From assembly GCF_023715345.1 (NCBI RefSeq), contig NZ_JAMBNY010000001.1, positions 620,001-684,000 on the forward strand: a stretch of 64,000 bases of DNA, written 5' to 3'. Under the pieces are notes generated by a model. The model ran no database searches, was not told where the DNA came from, and saw nothing but the letters and a program-made list of their open reading frames with translations. This DNA comes from Paenibacillus camelliae (GTDB lineage Bacteria; Bacillota; Bacilli; Paenibacillales; Paenibacillaceae). Each line of letters opens with the position of its first letter. Positions within the stretch are counted from its first letter, which is position 1. Positions 26,772 through 36,560 of this stretch are shown piece by piece. Position numbers and translations under genes: made by a program.

Positions 26772-27890
26772 TTAAATCATCGAGTCACGCGCCACAACCT
26801 TAATGCCTTTCGGTGCGTAAAGATCAATCAAAGCGCCGCGATCACTATTCACTTGTATCCAGCCTAGACCAGAAATATATACATCGTTAAAGCTACCGCG
26901 CTTGATGCGAATCGAATGGCGTGTCCATTCTGGCAGCTCCTCCAGCTGTTCTTTAGATGGGCCGCCAAGCAAGCCCCCTTGATGCTCTGCATATAGCTCA
27001 TCCGCTCGCTCAATTTTAGTACGGTGGATATTCATCGCGTTCGACACATATAGAGTAAAGGATTGTCGCTCTCCTTCCACGAAGTCGAATCGAGCAATGC
27101 TTCCCATAAACAAGGTCTGTCCTTCATTCAGCTGATAAACTAGCGGTTTAATTGGCTTTTCAGGAAGCAACGTTCCTAGGAAGCTTCGCGGTACAATCTC
27201 TGTCATACGGCTGCTATACACAATGCCTGGCGTATCAATAATCGCTTTACCGTCATCCAGCGGAATGTGAACCGCATCCAATGTTGTACCCGGGTAGCGT
27301 GACGTTGTAAGCTCCTGTTCTAAATCACTGTAGTCATTGATTAGACGATTAATCAACGTTGATTTTCCAACGTTGGTAGCTCCAACCACGTAGACATCCT
27401 TGCCATCACGATATCGATCAATCTCTTCAATCACTCGTTCAAATCCAATGTTGCGCTTTGCGCTGCAGAGTACGACGTCAACCGTTCGCAAGCCTTCTTT
27501 TTTTGCTTGCTGCTGAACCCAATTGCGAATTCGGTTCGTATTAATTGATTTAGGCAATAGATCAATTTTATTAACGACTAACAGGACTGGATTATTACCT
27601 ACAAATCGCTGCAAGCCAGAAATTAAACTGCCTTCAAAGTCGAAAATATCTACAATATGAACGACTAATGACTTCGTATTGCCTATTCCACCTAACAAAC
27701 GTAAAAAGTCATCTTGATCAACCGCTACAGATGCAGCTTCATTGTAATGCTTAATTCGAAAGCAGCGCTGACAGATAAGCGGTTCCTTCTCAAGTGCTGC
27801 TTCAGGGACAAAGCCTGGCAGCTCTTTATTCTCTGTTTGTATACGAACACCACAGCCAGCGCAGCTAGCATGCTCTGTTTTTTGATTCAC
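26772..27890 (-). CDS. yqeH: Circularly permuted ribosome-biogenesis GTPase YqeH
   Basis: 372 residues. An N-terminal zinc finger (CAGCG ... CQRCFR) precedes a circularly permuted GTPase domain in the order G4 (NKIDLLPK), G5 (SAKRN), G1 (GATNVGKSTLIN), G2/G3 (PGTTLD, IDTPG). YqeH is needed for 30S assembly. The stop of yqeG is 3 nt upstream, so translation is probably coupled. Confidence 0.96.
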   Translation of the reverse strand: MNQKTEHASCAGCGVRIQTENKELPGFVPEAALEKEPLICQRCFRIKHYNEAASVAVDQDDFLRLLGGIGNTKSLVVHIVDIFDFEGSLISGLQRFVGNNPVLLVVNKIDLLPKSINTNRIRNWVQQQAKKEGLRTVDVVLCSAKRNIGFERVIEEIDRYRDGKDVYVVGATNVGKSTLINRLINDYSDLEQELTTSRYPGTTLDAVHIPLDDGKAIIDTPGIVYSSRMTEIVPRSFLGTLLPEKPIKPLVYQLNEGQTLFMGSIARFDFVEGERQSFTLYVSNAMNIHRTKIERADELYAEHQGGLLGGPSKEQLEELPEWTRHSIRIKRGSFNDVYISGLGWIQVNSDRGALIDLYAPKGIKVVARDSMI

Positions 27891-27893
27891 TAA

Positions 27894-28412
27894 TTACTCC
27901 TCCTCTTGCCATAAGCCACGTTTACGCAGCTTTGCAATCGCAATACGTTCCATTCTGCGATTCACTTTAGTCATAAATCCTTCATCATTCGGTGAGATTG
28001 GTGCAACCAATACCGTATGTAGTCCCATACGATTGCCACCTAATACATCGGTCATTAGCTGATCGCCGACCATTAGCGTTTGACTTGCTTCCAGCTGTAG
28101 CAGCTCTAAAGCTCTACGGAATGCACGCTGTGCAGGCTTGCGTGCAGCATGAATATAACGCAAGCCTAGCGGAGCAGCAAAAGCCCCTACACGGCTATCG
28201 TTATTATTAGACACAATGACAACGTCAATTCCTCTTTGTTTTACGGTTGCTAGCCACTTCACTAGCTCATCAGTAGCAAGCGGAGCCTTCGCTCCAACTA
28301 ACGTATTATCCAAGTCTGTAATCAATCCTCGAATTCCTTGAGCATACAGCTCATCCAACGGAATATCGTAAATGGATTTTACTCTTAGCTTTGGTAGAAA
28401 AACTTCAACCAT
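27894..28412 (-). CDS. yqeG: YqeG family HAD phosphatase
   Basis: 172 residues. HAD motif I is ITDLDNTLVG near residue 32, motif II VIVSNN, and motif III/IV K...LMVGDQLMTD near residue 115. It belongs to HAD subclass IIIA, as YqeG, first gene of the operon. The start follows GGAG. The substrate is unknown. Confidence 0.93.
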   Translation of the reverse strand: MVEVFLPKLRVKSIYDIPLDELYAQGIRGLITDLDNTLVGAKAPLATDELVKWLATVKQRGIDVVIVSNNNDSRVGAFAAPLGLRYIHAARKPAQRAFRRALELLQLEASQTLMVGDQLMTDVLGGNRMGLHTVLVAPISPNDEGFMTKVNRRMERIAIAKLRKRGLWQEEE

Positions 28413-28480
28413 TCAACGAACTCCTTCGCACTTTGTATCTTACGAATATACCATAAATTCACTTTGTTTCAAAACAAAAT

Positions 28481-28509
28481 CCCGCCCGCATGCTAGGCTT
28501 GCGGACGGG
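28481..28509 (-). terminator. Terminator of the moxR-DUF58-transglutaminase operon
   Basis: CCCGCCCGCA (28481-28490) pairs with TGCGGACGGG (28500-28509), with one G-U wobble. On the minus strand it is followed by ATTTTGTTTTG. It separates the operon at 28569-33012 from yqeG. Confidence 0.85.
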
Positions 28510-28568
28510 TAAATTCGTTGCACACAATCTTCTCTATATATAATAGAAGAAAAAATTTAAATTAGCTA

Positions 28569-30818
28569 CTAGTTTTTACTTCTCCACACCTTTTTCACGC
28601 GTTGAATATGTTCTCTTACTTGCTCTACATCCTTACTAGTCATCGAATTTTTACTGTATTGAGCTGCTTCAAACGATACGAGCAGCTGCTCCAGCGTCTG
28701 CTTCAGTTGTGGATAGTGCGCTTTCCAGTGCTCGATCATCTCTCGCATCGTCATAGATGTACCAACAGGCAGACCAATTCGCTTACCTTTGTTCAGTAGA
28801 CGATTAATTTCTAATACAATGATCTGGTTGTCCGTATACGAGATATAGCGGAAGTTCCGCAGTTTAAGCACAACTTGCTTTCTGTAACGAATAAGTGCAA
28901 AAGCCGTAACAGCAATTAATAGAAGCGCGCAGCTCCACCAGATCAGATTTCTCTGTGCATCAGTTAAGCTCCAGCCTTCATCAGCCGCTAAAGTATCCTC
29001 ACCCGATACTGGAGGTAATAACAAATCGCTAAGTAAGTCTACCTCTTCCTCCGCTCCGAACTGTAGCGGCATAGAGAAGCCAGGAGTTGGCTCAAAGCTT
29101 ACCCAGCCATAGCCATCAAAATAAATCTCTACCCAGGAATGAGCATCTGAGTTGCGAATTGTAAACGTTCCACTCGTTTCCTGTAGCATCTGTTCAATCA
29201 TATAAGGATTACTTTCGTACATCTCTTCAATATTATTAGAGCCTGCTGTGTACCCGATTACCCAACGAGCTGGCATACCTAATGTCCTTGCCATCATAAC
29301 CATTGCTGTTGAAAAGTAATCACAATAGCCCTGCTGCAGCTCGAATAAAAATTGGTCAACGAAGTCTTCAGATTCTCCTGTTAGTAGCGAAAGATCCGGC
29401 TTATTTGTATATGAATAATTCATACGCAAATGCTGCTCGAGCAGCAACGCCCGTTCATAATCATTCTTTCCTGCCTCCGTCACTGTTACAGCTAGCTCAT
29501 GGACACGTGCAGGAACGATATCGGGAACGGATAGATACGCCTGCCGCGCTTCCTCATCCTCCAAGCTGGACAGTTCTCCAAACTCAGCCTTCGCTTCCTT
29601 CAAGCCTTGCTGATCGATAATTAATGCTTTGGATGCTAAGGTGTAGCTTGTAATCGGAAGATATCGTTCTTGTTCAGCTGATACAAGCGAGGATGTCGTG
29701 TCGTTCCACGTATAATCATCAAGTGGATAGTTGTCTGGTAGTAGCTCTATCCGTTGTTCCTCATTCGGGTTGGATGCGTCATATTGCATCTCTGTCAGCA
29801 TTTGCGGATCGCCGTTAGAAAACAGCGCAAGCTGCTGCTCCTCCCGATGCACGATCACCTTTTGTTCTACGATGGAGTAGTCCGCTAGCGGTTCTGACGG
29901 AGGGTCAATCGGGACTTGAAGCCGAATCGACCTCTCAGTGCCAAGCTTGTCATCAATCCAGCCCTTTCCATCATAGAATGCCTTCGTTTCACCCTTCAGG
30001 TAGCCTTTATGAGATGTCGTCACCGTTAATGCGGGAGAGTAGTCATAGTTAAATCCACCACCGAGCTGAGAGCTGTCTCTGCTATATCCTGAGCTAGTGT
30101 TCAGATCAGGCGTAGATCCCCCTCCATAACCTTTGTTTCCTAAAAAGGCTGGAACTGATTCTCCTTTTGATTTCTTCCATAATGCATAGGGGTCTTCGAG
30201 TAGTGGAGGACCATGTGGCAAACTAATCGCGATCATCGTAATGACGGCGAGTACAGTAACAAACGGTACAAAAATAGCATGTGGTCTTTTCATGAGCTTA
30301 CTAAAAGTACTATGATCTAACGAGCGATAATGCAAAATCGTGTGCCAAAGTAAAAAAATCACAACAAGCAGGATAACATTCATCCAAAGCTTTAACGGTG
30401 AGAACGAATCCCGTATCGTAATGATCAGTAATCCAATTGCAAATACAATGATTAGTCTTCGTTTATTTACGACGAATCGTTCCAATAGCAATAAGATCAA
30501 AACGACAGCCATCGTTATTTCTATAAAAGGAGAAAGTGTCGGAATGCGCTCAATAAAGCGCTCAACAACTTCTGGTTGCCGGTGCCAGGTTACTCGGAAC
30601 GTCAGGAATACCGCTATACACAGATCCATCGGAATTCGAAGCATCATCGGTCGTTTAGGAAAGATTAAATTAATCACCGTTATAACACTTAATGTCCAAT
30701 AGATCGACCGATAAGTATCCTTCCACCAATAGCCTTGAAATACAGATAATATATCAACGATAAATAAAACTGCTAACAACGGAAGCAATCTTAAGAAGTG
30801 AGAACCTACGCGATTCAT
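28569..30818 (-). CDS. yebA: Transglutaminase-like membrane protein (TgpA/YebA type)
   Basis: 749 residues. The first about 220 residues contain several membrane helices, then a large extracytoplasmic region with the transglutaminase-like core: catalytic Cys in QQGYCDYFSTAMVMMARTLG, His in DAHSWVEIYF and Asp/Glu context GWVSFEPTPGF. A further helix (IWWSCALLLIAVTAFALI) near residue 640 and a cytoplasmic helical tail follow. It is the third gene of MoxR-DUF58-transglutaminase, overlapping DUF58 by one base. The substrate is unknown, likely envelope protein. Confidence 0.9.
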   Translation of the reverse strand: MNRVGSHFLRLLPLLAVLFIVDILSVFQGYWWKDTYRSIYWTLSVITVINLIFPKRPMMLRIPMDLCIAVFLTFRVTWHRQPEVVERFIERIPTLSPFIEITMAVVLILLLLERFVVNKRRLIIVFAIGLLIITIRDSFSPLKLWMNVILLVVIFLLWHTILHYRSLDHSTFSKLMKRPHAIFVPFVTVLAVITMIAISLPHGPPLLEDPYALWKKSKGESVPAFLGNKGYGGGSTPDLNTSSGYSRDSSQLGGGFNYDYSPALTVTTSHKGYLKGETKAFYDGKGWIDDKLGTERSIRLQVPIDPPSEPLADYSIVEQKVIVHREEQQLALFSNGDPQMLTEMQYDASNPNEEQRIELLPDNYPLDDYTWNDTTSSLVSAEQERYLPITSYTLASKALIIDQQGLKEAKAEFGELSSLEDEEARQAYLSVPDIVPARVHELAVTVTEAGKNDYERALLLEQHLRMNYSYTNKPDLSLLTGESEDFVDQFLFELQQGYCDYFSTAMVMMARTLGMPARWVIGYTAGSNNIEEMYESNPYMIEQMLQETSGTFTIRNSDAHSWVEIYFDGYGWVSFEPTPGFSMPLQFGAEEEVDLLSDLLLPPVSGEDTLAADEGWSLTDAQRNLIWWSCALLLIAVTAFALIRYRKQVVLKLRNFRYISYTDNQIIVLEINRLLNKGKRIGLPVGTSMTMREMIEHWKAHYPQLKQTLEQLLVSFEAAQYSKNSMTSKDVEQVREHIQRVKKVWRSKN

Positions 30819-32044
30819 TAGCCCTCACCTCCCGCTGCTGCCGACCAATCCATATGAGCGGATAAGTCATAGAACGGGATGCCAGCATAAGCATACTGTG
30901 AAGCTATACGATGCTGCCCTGCGTTCTTGTTGGTGCTTTGTCCACTAAAGAAAACAATCGGCAAAAATCCTTTTTGCTTAAGAACATTAGCAGCTGCCAG
31001 CATATCCGTTGTAGCGTCTGAGGTAACAACCATCACCGTGCTTGCTAGCGGAAGCTCTACAACTGCTCGCTGCAGCAGTAAGCTGAGCGGACGCTCTCCA
31101 TCTGGCTCAACCGTAACCAAATGCTTCATCGCTTGCCAATAGCCCGACGTTCCGTGAAATTGACTACTGCTCCAAAGCTCCTTGCCTGGCGACAGTAAAG
31201 TAAATAGCTGTTGCTGCTGCATGCCGTATTGAAGCAACGATGCGCTGATTGAAACTAATGCCTCAAAAGCATCGTCCTCTAATGAACTTGAGGGTTTTCC
31301 TGAGGGCTTTCCTAGATAACGATCCAGAATAACAATCCCTTTCGGCATCGCTTCTTTTTCAAAATCCTTGGATTTCCATTGACCTGTACGAGCTGTCGCG
31401 TTCCAATGCACGCGACTTAGACGGTCACCATGTACATAGTCTCGAATGCCACTCTGCTGATTACTCTCTTTCGCATATCGATCCTTGGAATGAAGGTGAA
31501 ATTGCCCCTTTCTTCCGCTAAGAAGCTGCTCCCAATTTACATTATTTAGTATACGGGGCAGCACTTGAAGCTGATTCTCTTGCTTCAACGTACGCTTGAA
31601 TTCAACCAAGCCGAACACATCAAAGGTCGAGCAGCTAAGCTGCTTAAAATGATATATGCCCCGCTTCATGTTTTTAATCTGATAGCCCCATTCCATCTCT
31701 CGAAATAAATTAGGAATTACAAGCCCTTCATGCGGAACAATATGACCGTTATGTCTAATTAACGTATCTTCAATCTTCATATATGGCATCGGTATAAAGC
31801 TACGATGCTCTAAACGTACAGTAATGTTAATCGTTTGTCCTGCCATAAACTGCTGGTCAATAGAGCCAATCGTTCTTGAACCTGACAGCTTTCGCATACC
31901 TAGTACACTAACGAGCAAGAGATATAGTAATAACGCGTTCAGTATACCGAACAATAGGACAGAGCTGCGCCCCCCTTGAAATAAATAAAATAACAAGCTT
32001 GAGCTATAACAGGTTAGCAGCATGAACCATTTTACTTTTGACAT
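30818..32044 (-). CDS. yeaD: DUF58 domain-containing protein (YeaD type)
   Basis: 408 residues. Two N-terminal membrane helices (residues 5-50) precede an immunoglobulin-like region and the DUF58 signature GIRDYVHGDRLSRVHWNATA with DFEKEA, then a von Willebrand A-like part (GIVILDRY). It usually acts with a MoxR ATPase, whose gene is 12 nt upstream. Confidence 0.92.
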   Translation of the reverse strand: MSKVKWFMLLTCYSSSLLFYLFQGGRSSVLLFGILNALLLYLLLVSVLGMRKLSGSRTIGSIDQQFMAGQTINITVRLEHRSFIPMPYMKIEDTLIRHNGHIVPHEGLVIPNLFREMEWGYQIKNMKRGIYHFKQLSCSTFDVFGLVEFKRTLKQENQLQVLPRILNNVNWEQLLSGRKGQFHLHSKDRYAKESNQQSGIRDYVHGDRLSRVHWNATARTGQWKSKDFEKEAMPKGIVILDRYLGKPSGKPSSSLEDDAFEALVSISASLLQYGMQQQQLFTLLSPGKELWSSSQFHGTSGYWQAMKHLVTVEPDGERPLSLLLQRAVVELPLASTVMVVTSDATTDMLAAANVLKQKGFLPIVFFSGQSTNKNAGQHRIASQYAYAGIPFYDLSAHMDWSAAAGGEG

Positions 32045-32055
32045 TTGCCTGCCCC

Positions 32056-33012
32056 CTATCTAAGCACAGATAGCGGAATGGGGGTTGATTCCAGCAGCTG
32101 CATTAGCACTTGTTCCGTAGTTACTCCTTGCATCCTTGCCTCCATACTAGGCAGCACACGATGACCAATAATATGCAGAAAGAGCTCCTTTACGTCATCT
32201 GGAATGACATATTCACGCTTATGCAAAAAAGCGCGAGCGCGAGCAGCCTTCGCAAGGGAAATGGAAGATCGTGGGCTTGCTCCTAGCCGTAAATGAATAT
32301 GATCTCGTGTCGCCTGAATGAGCGACATCAAATAGGATGCAACAGAATGATCAAGGTGAATAGCATCAACGTATTCTCTTATTAATAGAAGCTCATTAAT
32401 CTCAATACATGGGGTAATATGATCTGATGGATGAATGCGATCTATGTTTTGAACCATTGCCATTTCATCTTTGGCGGATGGATAGCCAAGCGACAGCTTC
32501 ATCATAAAGCGGTCTAGCTGCGCTTCTGGAAGGGAATAGGTGCCTTCAAATTCGATTGGATTTTGCGTGGCCAATAAAATAAATGGCTCTGGAAGCTTAT
32601 AGCCTTCTCCATCTACTGTTACATAGCCTTCCTCCATCGCTTCAAGCAGTGCGGATTGGGTTTTCGTGGTGGCTCGATTAATTTCATCGGCAAGCAGCAC
32701 ATTCGTATGCACTGGTCCGCTACGGAACACGAACCGCTGCTCGGCGGGATGAAAGATCGATACCCCCGTAATATCGGTTGGAAGTAAATCCGGATTACAT
32801 TGAATTCGTCGGAATTGACCGCCTAAAACGGTTGCGAGTGATTTCACAAGCTGCGTCTTACCTGTGCCTGGAACATCTTCTAGCAGTACATGGCCTCCAG
32901 CTAGGACCGCTATCATTAATCGCTCAATTTCACTTTCTTTTCCGAGAATAGCTGTGCTTAATTGCTGCAACATTTGATTACAAGCCTGCATGGCAATTGA
33001 ACGATTGTTCAT
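32056..33012 (-). CDS. yeaC: MoxR family AAA+ ATPase (YeaC type)
   Basis: 318 residues; ATG 33012 follows TAGGAGG at 7-nt spacing, so the longer frame to 33069 is rejected. Walker A is EDVPGTGKTQLVK, Walker B LLADEINRA, sensor 1 LLATQNPIEFEGTY, with the sensor 2 arginine in GASPRSSISL. MoxR ATPases act as chaperones that activate partner complexes; here the partner is likely the DUF58 protein. First gene of the operon. Confidence 0.94.
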   Translation of the reverse strand: MNNRSIAMQACNQMLQQLSTAILGKESEIERLMIAVLAGGHVLLEDVPGTGKTQLVKSLATVLGGQFRRIQCNPDLLPTDITGVSIFHPAEQRFVFRSGPVHTNVLLADEINRATTKTQSALLEAMEEGYVTVDGEGYKLPEPFILLATQNPIEFEGTYSLPEAQLDRFMMKLSLGYPSAKDEMAMVQNIDRIHPSDHITPCIEINELLLIREYVDAIHLDHSVASYLMSLIQATRDHIHLRLGASPRSSISLAKAARARAFLHKREYVIPDDVKELFLHIIGHRVLPSMEARMQGVTTEQVLMQLLESTPIPLSVLR

Positions 33013-33264
33013 AAGATTTCCTCCTACATCTAATCTTTCAAGGCGCTTATTCATGGCTGTATATTCCAATTATAGAGCAATTAAATAGCGATATATATCA
33101 AAAACATAGCAATTCTGATTTATTGTAATTAGTTACAATTTCCTTTGTTACTTTGTCTAAATGTAAACCCAGCAATATGTACAGACTAGGTAGATGCACA
33201 GATTTCAATTTATTTAATACTATGTAGTATTCCTCGAAATTTGAAAAGAAAGGTGTGTGAGCAC

Positions 33265-34359
33265 TTGTCACAGCTACATTACTTTTTAACAGGCAATACA
33301 GCACAAGGACATATGAGTCTCATCCCTGAAGCATTAAAATCGATCCAATATTTATGCATTGTCGATGGACCTTATTTATCTGACAACAGTGTAATTATGC
33401 AGCGATTTTACGAGTCGTTAAAGGACGAAGGTGTGGAGCTCGAGCTGATACATCACCCCTCTGATCCCGATCATCTGCAAGGAATAATATTTCCTGCGAT
33501 TAATTTAGCGATATTAAGCTCAACACCACCCAACCGAATATTGGCAGAAAAGCATCAGGAATCTGTTACTACGTTGAATGTGTATGACTTTTACAATATG
33601 GAAGTCATTGATGCACAGCGCGCTGCCCTTGATGACTTAACGGTTCGCATTACGGAATTGCATCAGGAAGCATACAAAGGCTATGCCCAGGCACTGAACA
33701 TACATGATGAATGGGAAAAAATATATATTGATCAAAGCAGCTTTAAAGCGGCCAATGCTTTTGCTGAGCAGCTGATGCATAAGCTACTCCCAGATCGTGA
33801 ACCACGTGGTCGCTCATCAGATACGAAGTACCGCTTTCTTGGAGCCGCGACGCCAAAAGGAGCTGTTGACTTTGTTCCAGAGCTAACGTTGGGGCTTAAA
33901 AGGTATTTAATTAAGGGTAGACCCGGCTCTGGAAAATCAACGCTGCTGCGCAAGCTTGTGGCACGCGGCACTGAGCTGGGCTATGATCTAGAAATTTATC
34001 AGTGCGGACTAGATCCAAAAAGCTTAGATATGGTCATATGTCGTGAGCTTGGTTTTGCTATTTTCGACAGCACCGCTCCGCATGAATATGAACCTACTTT
34101 TGATACGGATGAAATCATTGATATGTACGAAATTTCGATTAATCCAAGTACAGATGATCAATTCAAGGATGAGCTAGCGGAAATATCAGCACGCTATCGT
34201 GAGCAAATGAAGCAAAGCAATAAGCTGCTTAAAGAAGCAGAAGTGCTAGAGCATAAACGAGCAGAGCTGACACAATCAGCCTTAAACATGGATAGCCTTA
34301 ACCAAGCTGAGAATTTGATCGTACAAAGCATTAAAGCCTTCATTAATAGGAGTAAATAA
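33265..34359 (+). CDS. Two-lobed P-loop ATPase-like protein (PRK06851-type)
   Basis: 364 residues from TTG 33265; the ATG-less start is uncertain (TTG 33241 and GTG 33253 are in frame, and AAAGGTG at 33247-33253 favours 33265). The C-terminal lobe has Walker A IKGRPGSGKSTLLRKL near residue 220, then YQCGLDPKSLDMVICRELG and FAIFDSTAPHEYEPTF. The N-terminal lobe repeats the same plan, with VDGPYLSDNSVIMQRF where the P-loop should be, then HHPSDPDHLQGIIFPAINLA. So it is an internal duplication with one inactivated nucleotide site. Function unknown. Confidence 0.8.
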   Translation: MSQLHYFLTGNTAQGHMSLIPEALKSIQYLCIVDGPYLSDNSVIMQRFYESLKDEGVELELIHHPSDPDHLQGIIFPAINLAILSSTPPNRILAEKHQESVTTLNVYDFYNMEVIDAQRAALDDLTVRITELHQEAYKGYAQALNIHDEWEKIYIDQSSFKAANAFAEQLMHKLLPDREPRGRSSDTKYRFLGAATPKGAVDFVPELTLGLKRYLIKGRPGSGKSTLLRKLVARGTELGYDLEIYQCGLDPKSLDMVICRELGFAIFDSTAPHEYEPTFDTDEIIDMYEISINPSTDDQFKDELAEISARYREQMKQSNKLLKEAEVLEHKRAELTQSALNMDSLNQAENLIVQSIKAFINRSK

Positions 34360-34363
34360 TAAG

Positions 34364-34398
34364 AAAGGTCAGATCACCAATGAAGTGCTCTGACCTTT
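34364..34398. terminator. Bidirectional terminator
   Basis: AAAGGTCAGA (34364-34373) pairs with TCTGACCTTT (34389-34398) between two convergent genes. The + strand continues AATTATTTTT, and the minus strand TCTTATTATT. Confidence 0.8.
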
Positions 34399-34424
34399 AA
34401 TTATTTTTCAACTCGTCTGCATCA

Positions 34425-34778
34425 TTAACCCTTTGGCTTAACAATTAGCGCTGCTAAAAACGAGAAGATAATGGCAGAGGAAATCCCCGCACTCGTTAGC
34501 TTAAATATTCCTGAGATGACACCAATCCATCCGGTTTCCTGCAGCTCAGTCAATGCGCCGTGCACCAAGGCATTCCCGAAGCTTGTAATAGGAACAGTTG
34601 CGCCTGCACCAGCAAAATCGACTAATGGCTCATACCAGCCTAATCCATCAATAATTGCTCCTGCAACAACAAGAATAGACATCGTATGACCGGGTGTTAG
34701 CTTTGCAACATCAAACATAAGCTGGCCAATGACACATATAAGCCCACCTATAATAAACGCCCACACATAGATTAGCAT
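34425..34778 (-). CDS. spoVAE: Stage V sporulation protein AE
   Basis: 117 residues with about four membrane helices, ending KPKG. SpoVAE is part of the spore inner-membrane channel that moves dipicolinic acid. Family features include IIGGLICVIGQLMFD and FAGAGATVPITSFGNALVHGA. It abuts spoVAD (stop and start adjacent) as the last gene of spoVAC-AD-AE and resembles the shorter AEb type. Confidence 0.94.
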   Translation of the reverse strand: MLIYVWAFIIGGLICVIGQLMFDVAKLTPGHTMSILVVAGAIIDGLGWYEPLVDFAGAGATVPITSFGNALVHGALTELQETGWIGVISGIFKLTSAGISSAIIFSFLAALIVKPKG

Positions 34779-35795
34779 TTATTCCACCCCCTTGCCCTTT
34801 AATGCAACGGCATGAGCGATACAAGGGATGCTTTCGCCTTGCTGGAAAGATACTGGACTAAGCAATGCTCCGGTCGCAACGATAAGCACCCGACGCAGAT
34901 GCCCTTTATTAAGCTCATCGATAATATGGCCATAAGTAACGACGGCTGAGCATGCACATCCACTACCACCTGCTTGTACGGGTTGGTTAGCAATGTCATA
35001 AATCATTAACCCGCAATCATTAAATTGAGTTGTTTGAATAGGCACCTGCTCTTTCATGAGTAGATCAGTTGCAATTGGATGTCCAACCGATGCTAGATCT
35101 CCCGTTACGATTAGATCATAATCCTTCGGTGTACGATTCATATCATTCAGATGTGCGATGATCGTATCAACAGCTGCTGGTGCCATGGCAGCGCCCATAT
35201 TAAAGGGATCAGTGATCCCAAGGTCAATCACTTTACCAATTGTCGCAGCTTCAATTGCGGGGCCATCTCCATCTAAAGCTACAACGGCCGCACCTGCACC
35301 TGTAATCGTATATTGTGCAGTAGGAGGCTTTTGTGCACCATACTCTGTAGGATAGCGGAACTGCTTCTCAGCTGTACAGTTATGACTGCTCGTAGCAGCC
35401 ATGCCTTTTTTAACTGCGCCTGTACTAACGAGCTGTGCAACGATTGCTAGAGATTCCATTGAGGTGGAGCATGCCCCGAATACACCTAAGTATGGAACGC
35501 TTAATTCTCTGGCAACGAAGGTGTTGCTAATAATTTGATTAAGTAAGTCTCCACCTACATAGATCTGCAGGTCATCCTTAGTAAGATTTTTTTTGGAGAG
35601 TGCTAAGGATGCAGCCTCTGATAGCAGCTGCCGCTCTGCCTTTTCCCATGTTTTTTCATTAATATCAAGTGAATCATAGCATTTATCGAAGGTATCCTTC
35701 AGCGGCCCTTTTGCCTCATCGGGACCAACAACGGTTGCAGTACTAATAATGTGAGGCTGCCTTTGAAATTTCCATGTTTGTTGACCCGTAAGCAT
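34779..35795 (-). CDS. spoVAD: Stage V sporulation protein AD
   Basis: 338 residues, with a thiolase-like fold. SpoVAD binds dipicolinic acid during uptake into the forespore. Motifs include LGVFGACSTSMESLAIV and ASSHNCTAEKQFRYPTEYG, and the C terminus VVTYGHIIDELNKGHLRRVLIV. Located 1 nt after spoVAC and directly before spoVAE. Confidence 0.96.
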   Translation of the reverse strand: MLTGQQTWKFQRQPHIISTATVVGPDEAKGPLKDTFDKCYDSLDINEKTWEKAERQLLSEAASLALSKKNLTKDDLQIYVGGDLLNQIISNTFVARELSVPYLGVFGACSTSMESLAIVAQLVSTGAVKKGMAATSSHNCTAEKQFRYPTEYGAQKPPTAQYTITGAGAAVVALDGDGPAIEAATIGKVIDLGITDPFNMGAAMAPAAVDTIIAHLNDMNRTPKDYDLIVTGDLASVGHPIATDLLMKEQVPIQTTQFNDCGLMIYDIANQPVQAGGSGCACSAVVTYGHIIDELNKGHLRRVLIVATGALLSPVSFQQGESIPCIAHAVALKGKGVE

Positions 35796-35796
35796 G

Positions 35797-36291
35797 TCAA
35801 TGTCCTCCTATTCCAAATACGAAATAAACGATCCCTACAAAAAACGCGGCAACGGTACCAAATACAATGACCGAGCCCGCTAATTTAAACATATTGCTGC
35901 CTACGCCAAGGACAAGCCCTTCACTTCGATGCTCAAGAGCAGCAGAGCATACAGAGTTTGCGAATCCAGTTACAGGAACTGCTGATCCTGCACCAGCAAT
36001 CTGCGCAAATTTGTCGTAAATACCAAGCGACGTTAAAATAACCGAAATCAAGATTAAGGTAGCTACCGTTGGATCAGAAGCCTGCTCCTTTGTCATTTTG
36101 AACGCAAACATGTAAAATTCAGTAACGCCTTGGCCGAAGCAGCAAATAGCTCCACCAATGAGAAAAGCTCTGATGCAATTTTTCAGTAGGCTTCGAGGCG
36201 GTTCTTTTGTTTTAGCAAAGTTTTGGTATTCTACAGCACTTAAATTGGATTTTGAGTATTTTGTAGGTGGTTTTCGTTTTTGTTTACTCAT
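35797..36291 (-). CDS. spoVAC: Stage V sporulation protein AC
   Basis: 164 residues; ATG 36291 follows AAGGAGG at 6-nt spacing, and the longer frame to 36312 contains that site. It has a basic N-terminal stretch and then four membrane helices, with NCIRAFLIGGAICCFGQGV and GSAVPVTGFANSVCSAALEH. In Bacillus SpoVAC behaves as a mechanosensitive channel of the spore membrane. First gene of the SpoVA operon; a forespore sigma-G promoter is expected, but I could not place one confidently. Confidence 0.94.
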   Translation of the reverse strand: MSKQKRKPPTKYSKSNLSAVEYQNFAKTKEPPRSLLKNCIRAFLIGGAICCFGQGVTEFYMFAFKMTKEQASDPTVATLILISVILTSLGIYDKFAQIAGAGSAVPVTGFANSVCSAALEHRSEGLVLGVGSNMFKLAGSVIVFGTVAAFFVGIVYFVFGIGGH

Positions 36292-36350
36292 ATTTACCCT
36301 CCTTGCTTTCACTCTTATTGTTTACCACTTAAAAAAATCTATGTAAAAAA

Positions 36351-36381
36351 AGATGCTGCTCCGTGAGATGGAACAGCATCT
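36351..36381 (-). terminator. Hairpin upstream of spoVAC
   Basis: AGATGCTGCTCC (36351-36362) pairs with GGAACAGCATCT (36370-36381), with one mismatch or wobble. On the minus strand a run of seven T follows. It would stop leftward readthrough from the repeat region before the spoVA promoter. Confidence 0.7.
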
Positions 36382-36560
36382 AAATTAAAGGGTTGTATAT
36401 AATTGCTACAAAAAAAGTTTTACACGATGGTATTGTTTCCAGTTTTTGGTTTTTCGTTCACTGCTTCGCTTGCGTCTGCTGTCATAATCTCTACTGGCTC
36501 AGTAACAAATATCGTGTACAGCTCGTCTCAACATATATAACAAATGTAAAGAGGTCACTT

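Noticed and set aside
33098..33304. 68-residue minus-strand frame upstream of moxR
   Set aside because: AT-rich, no ribosome site, overlaps the start of the divergent P-loop gene.
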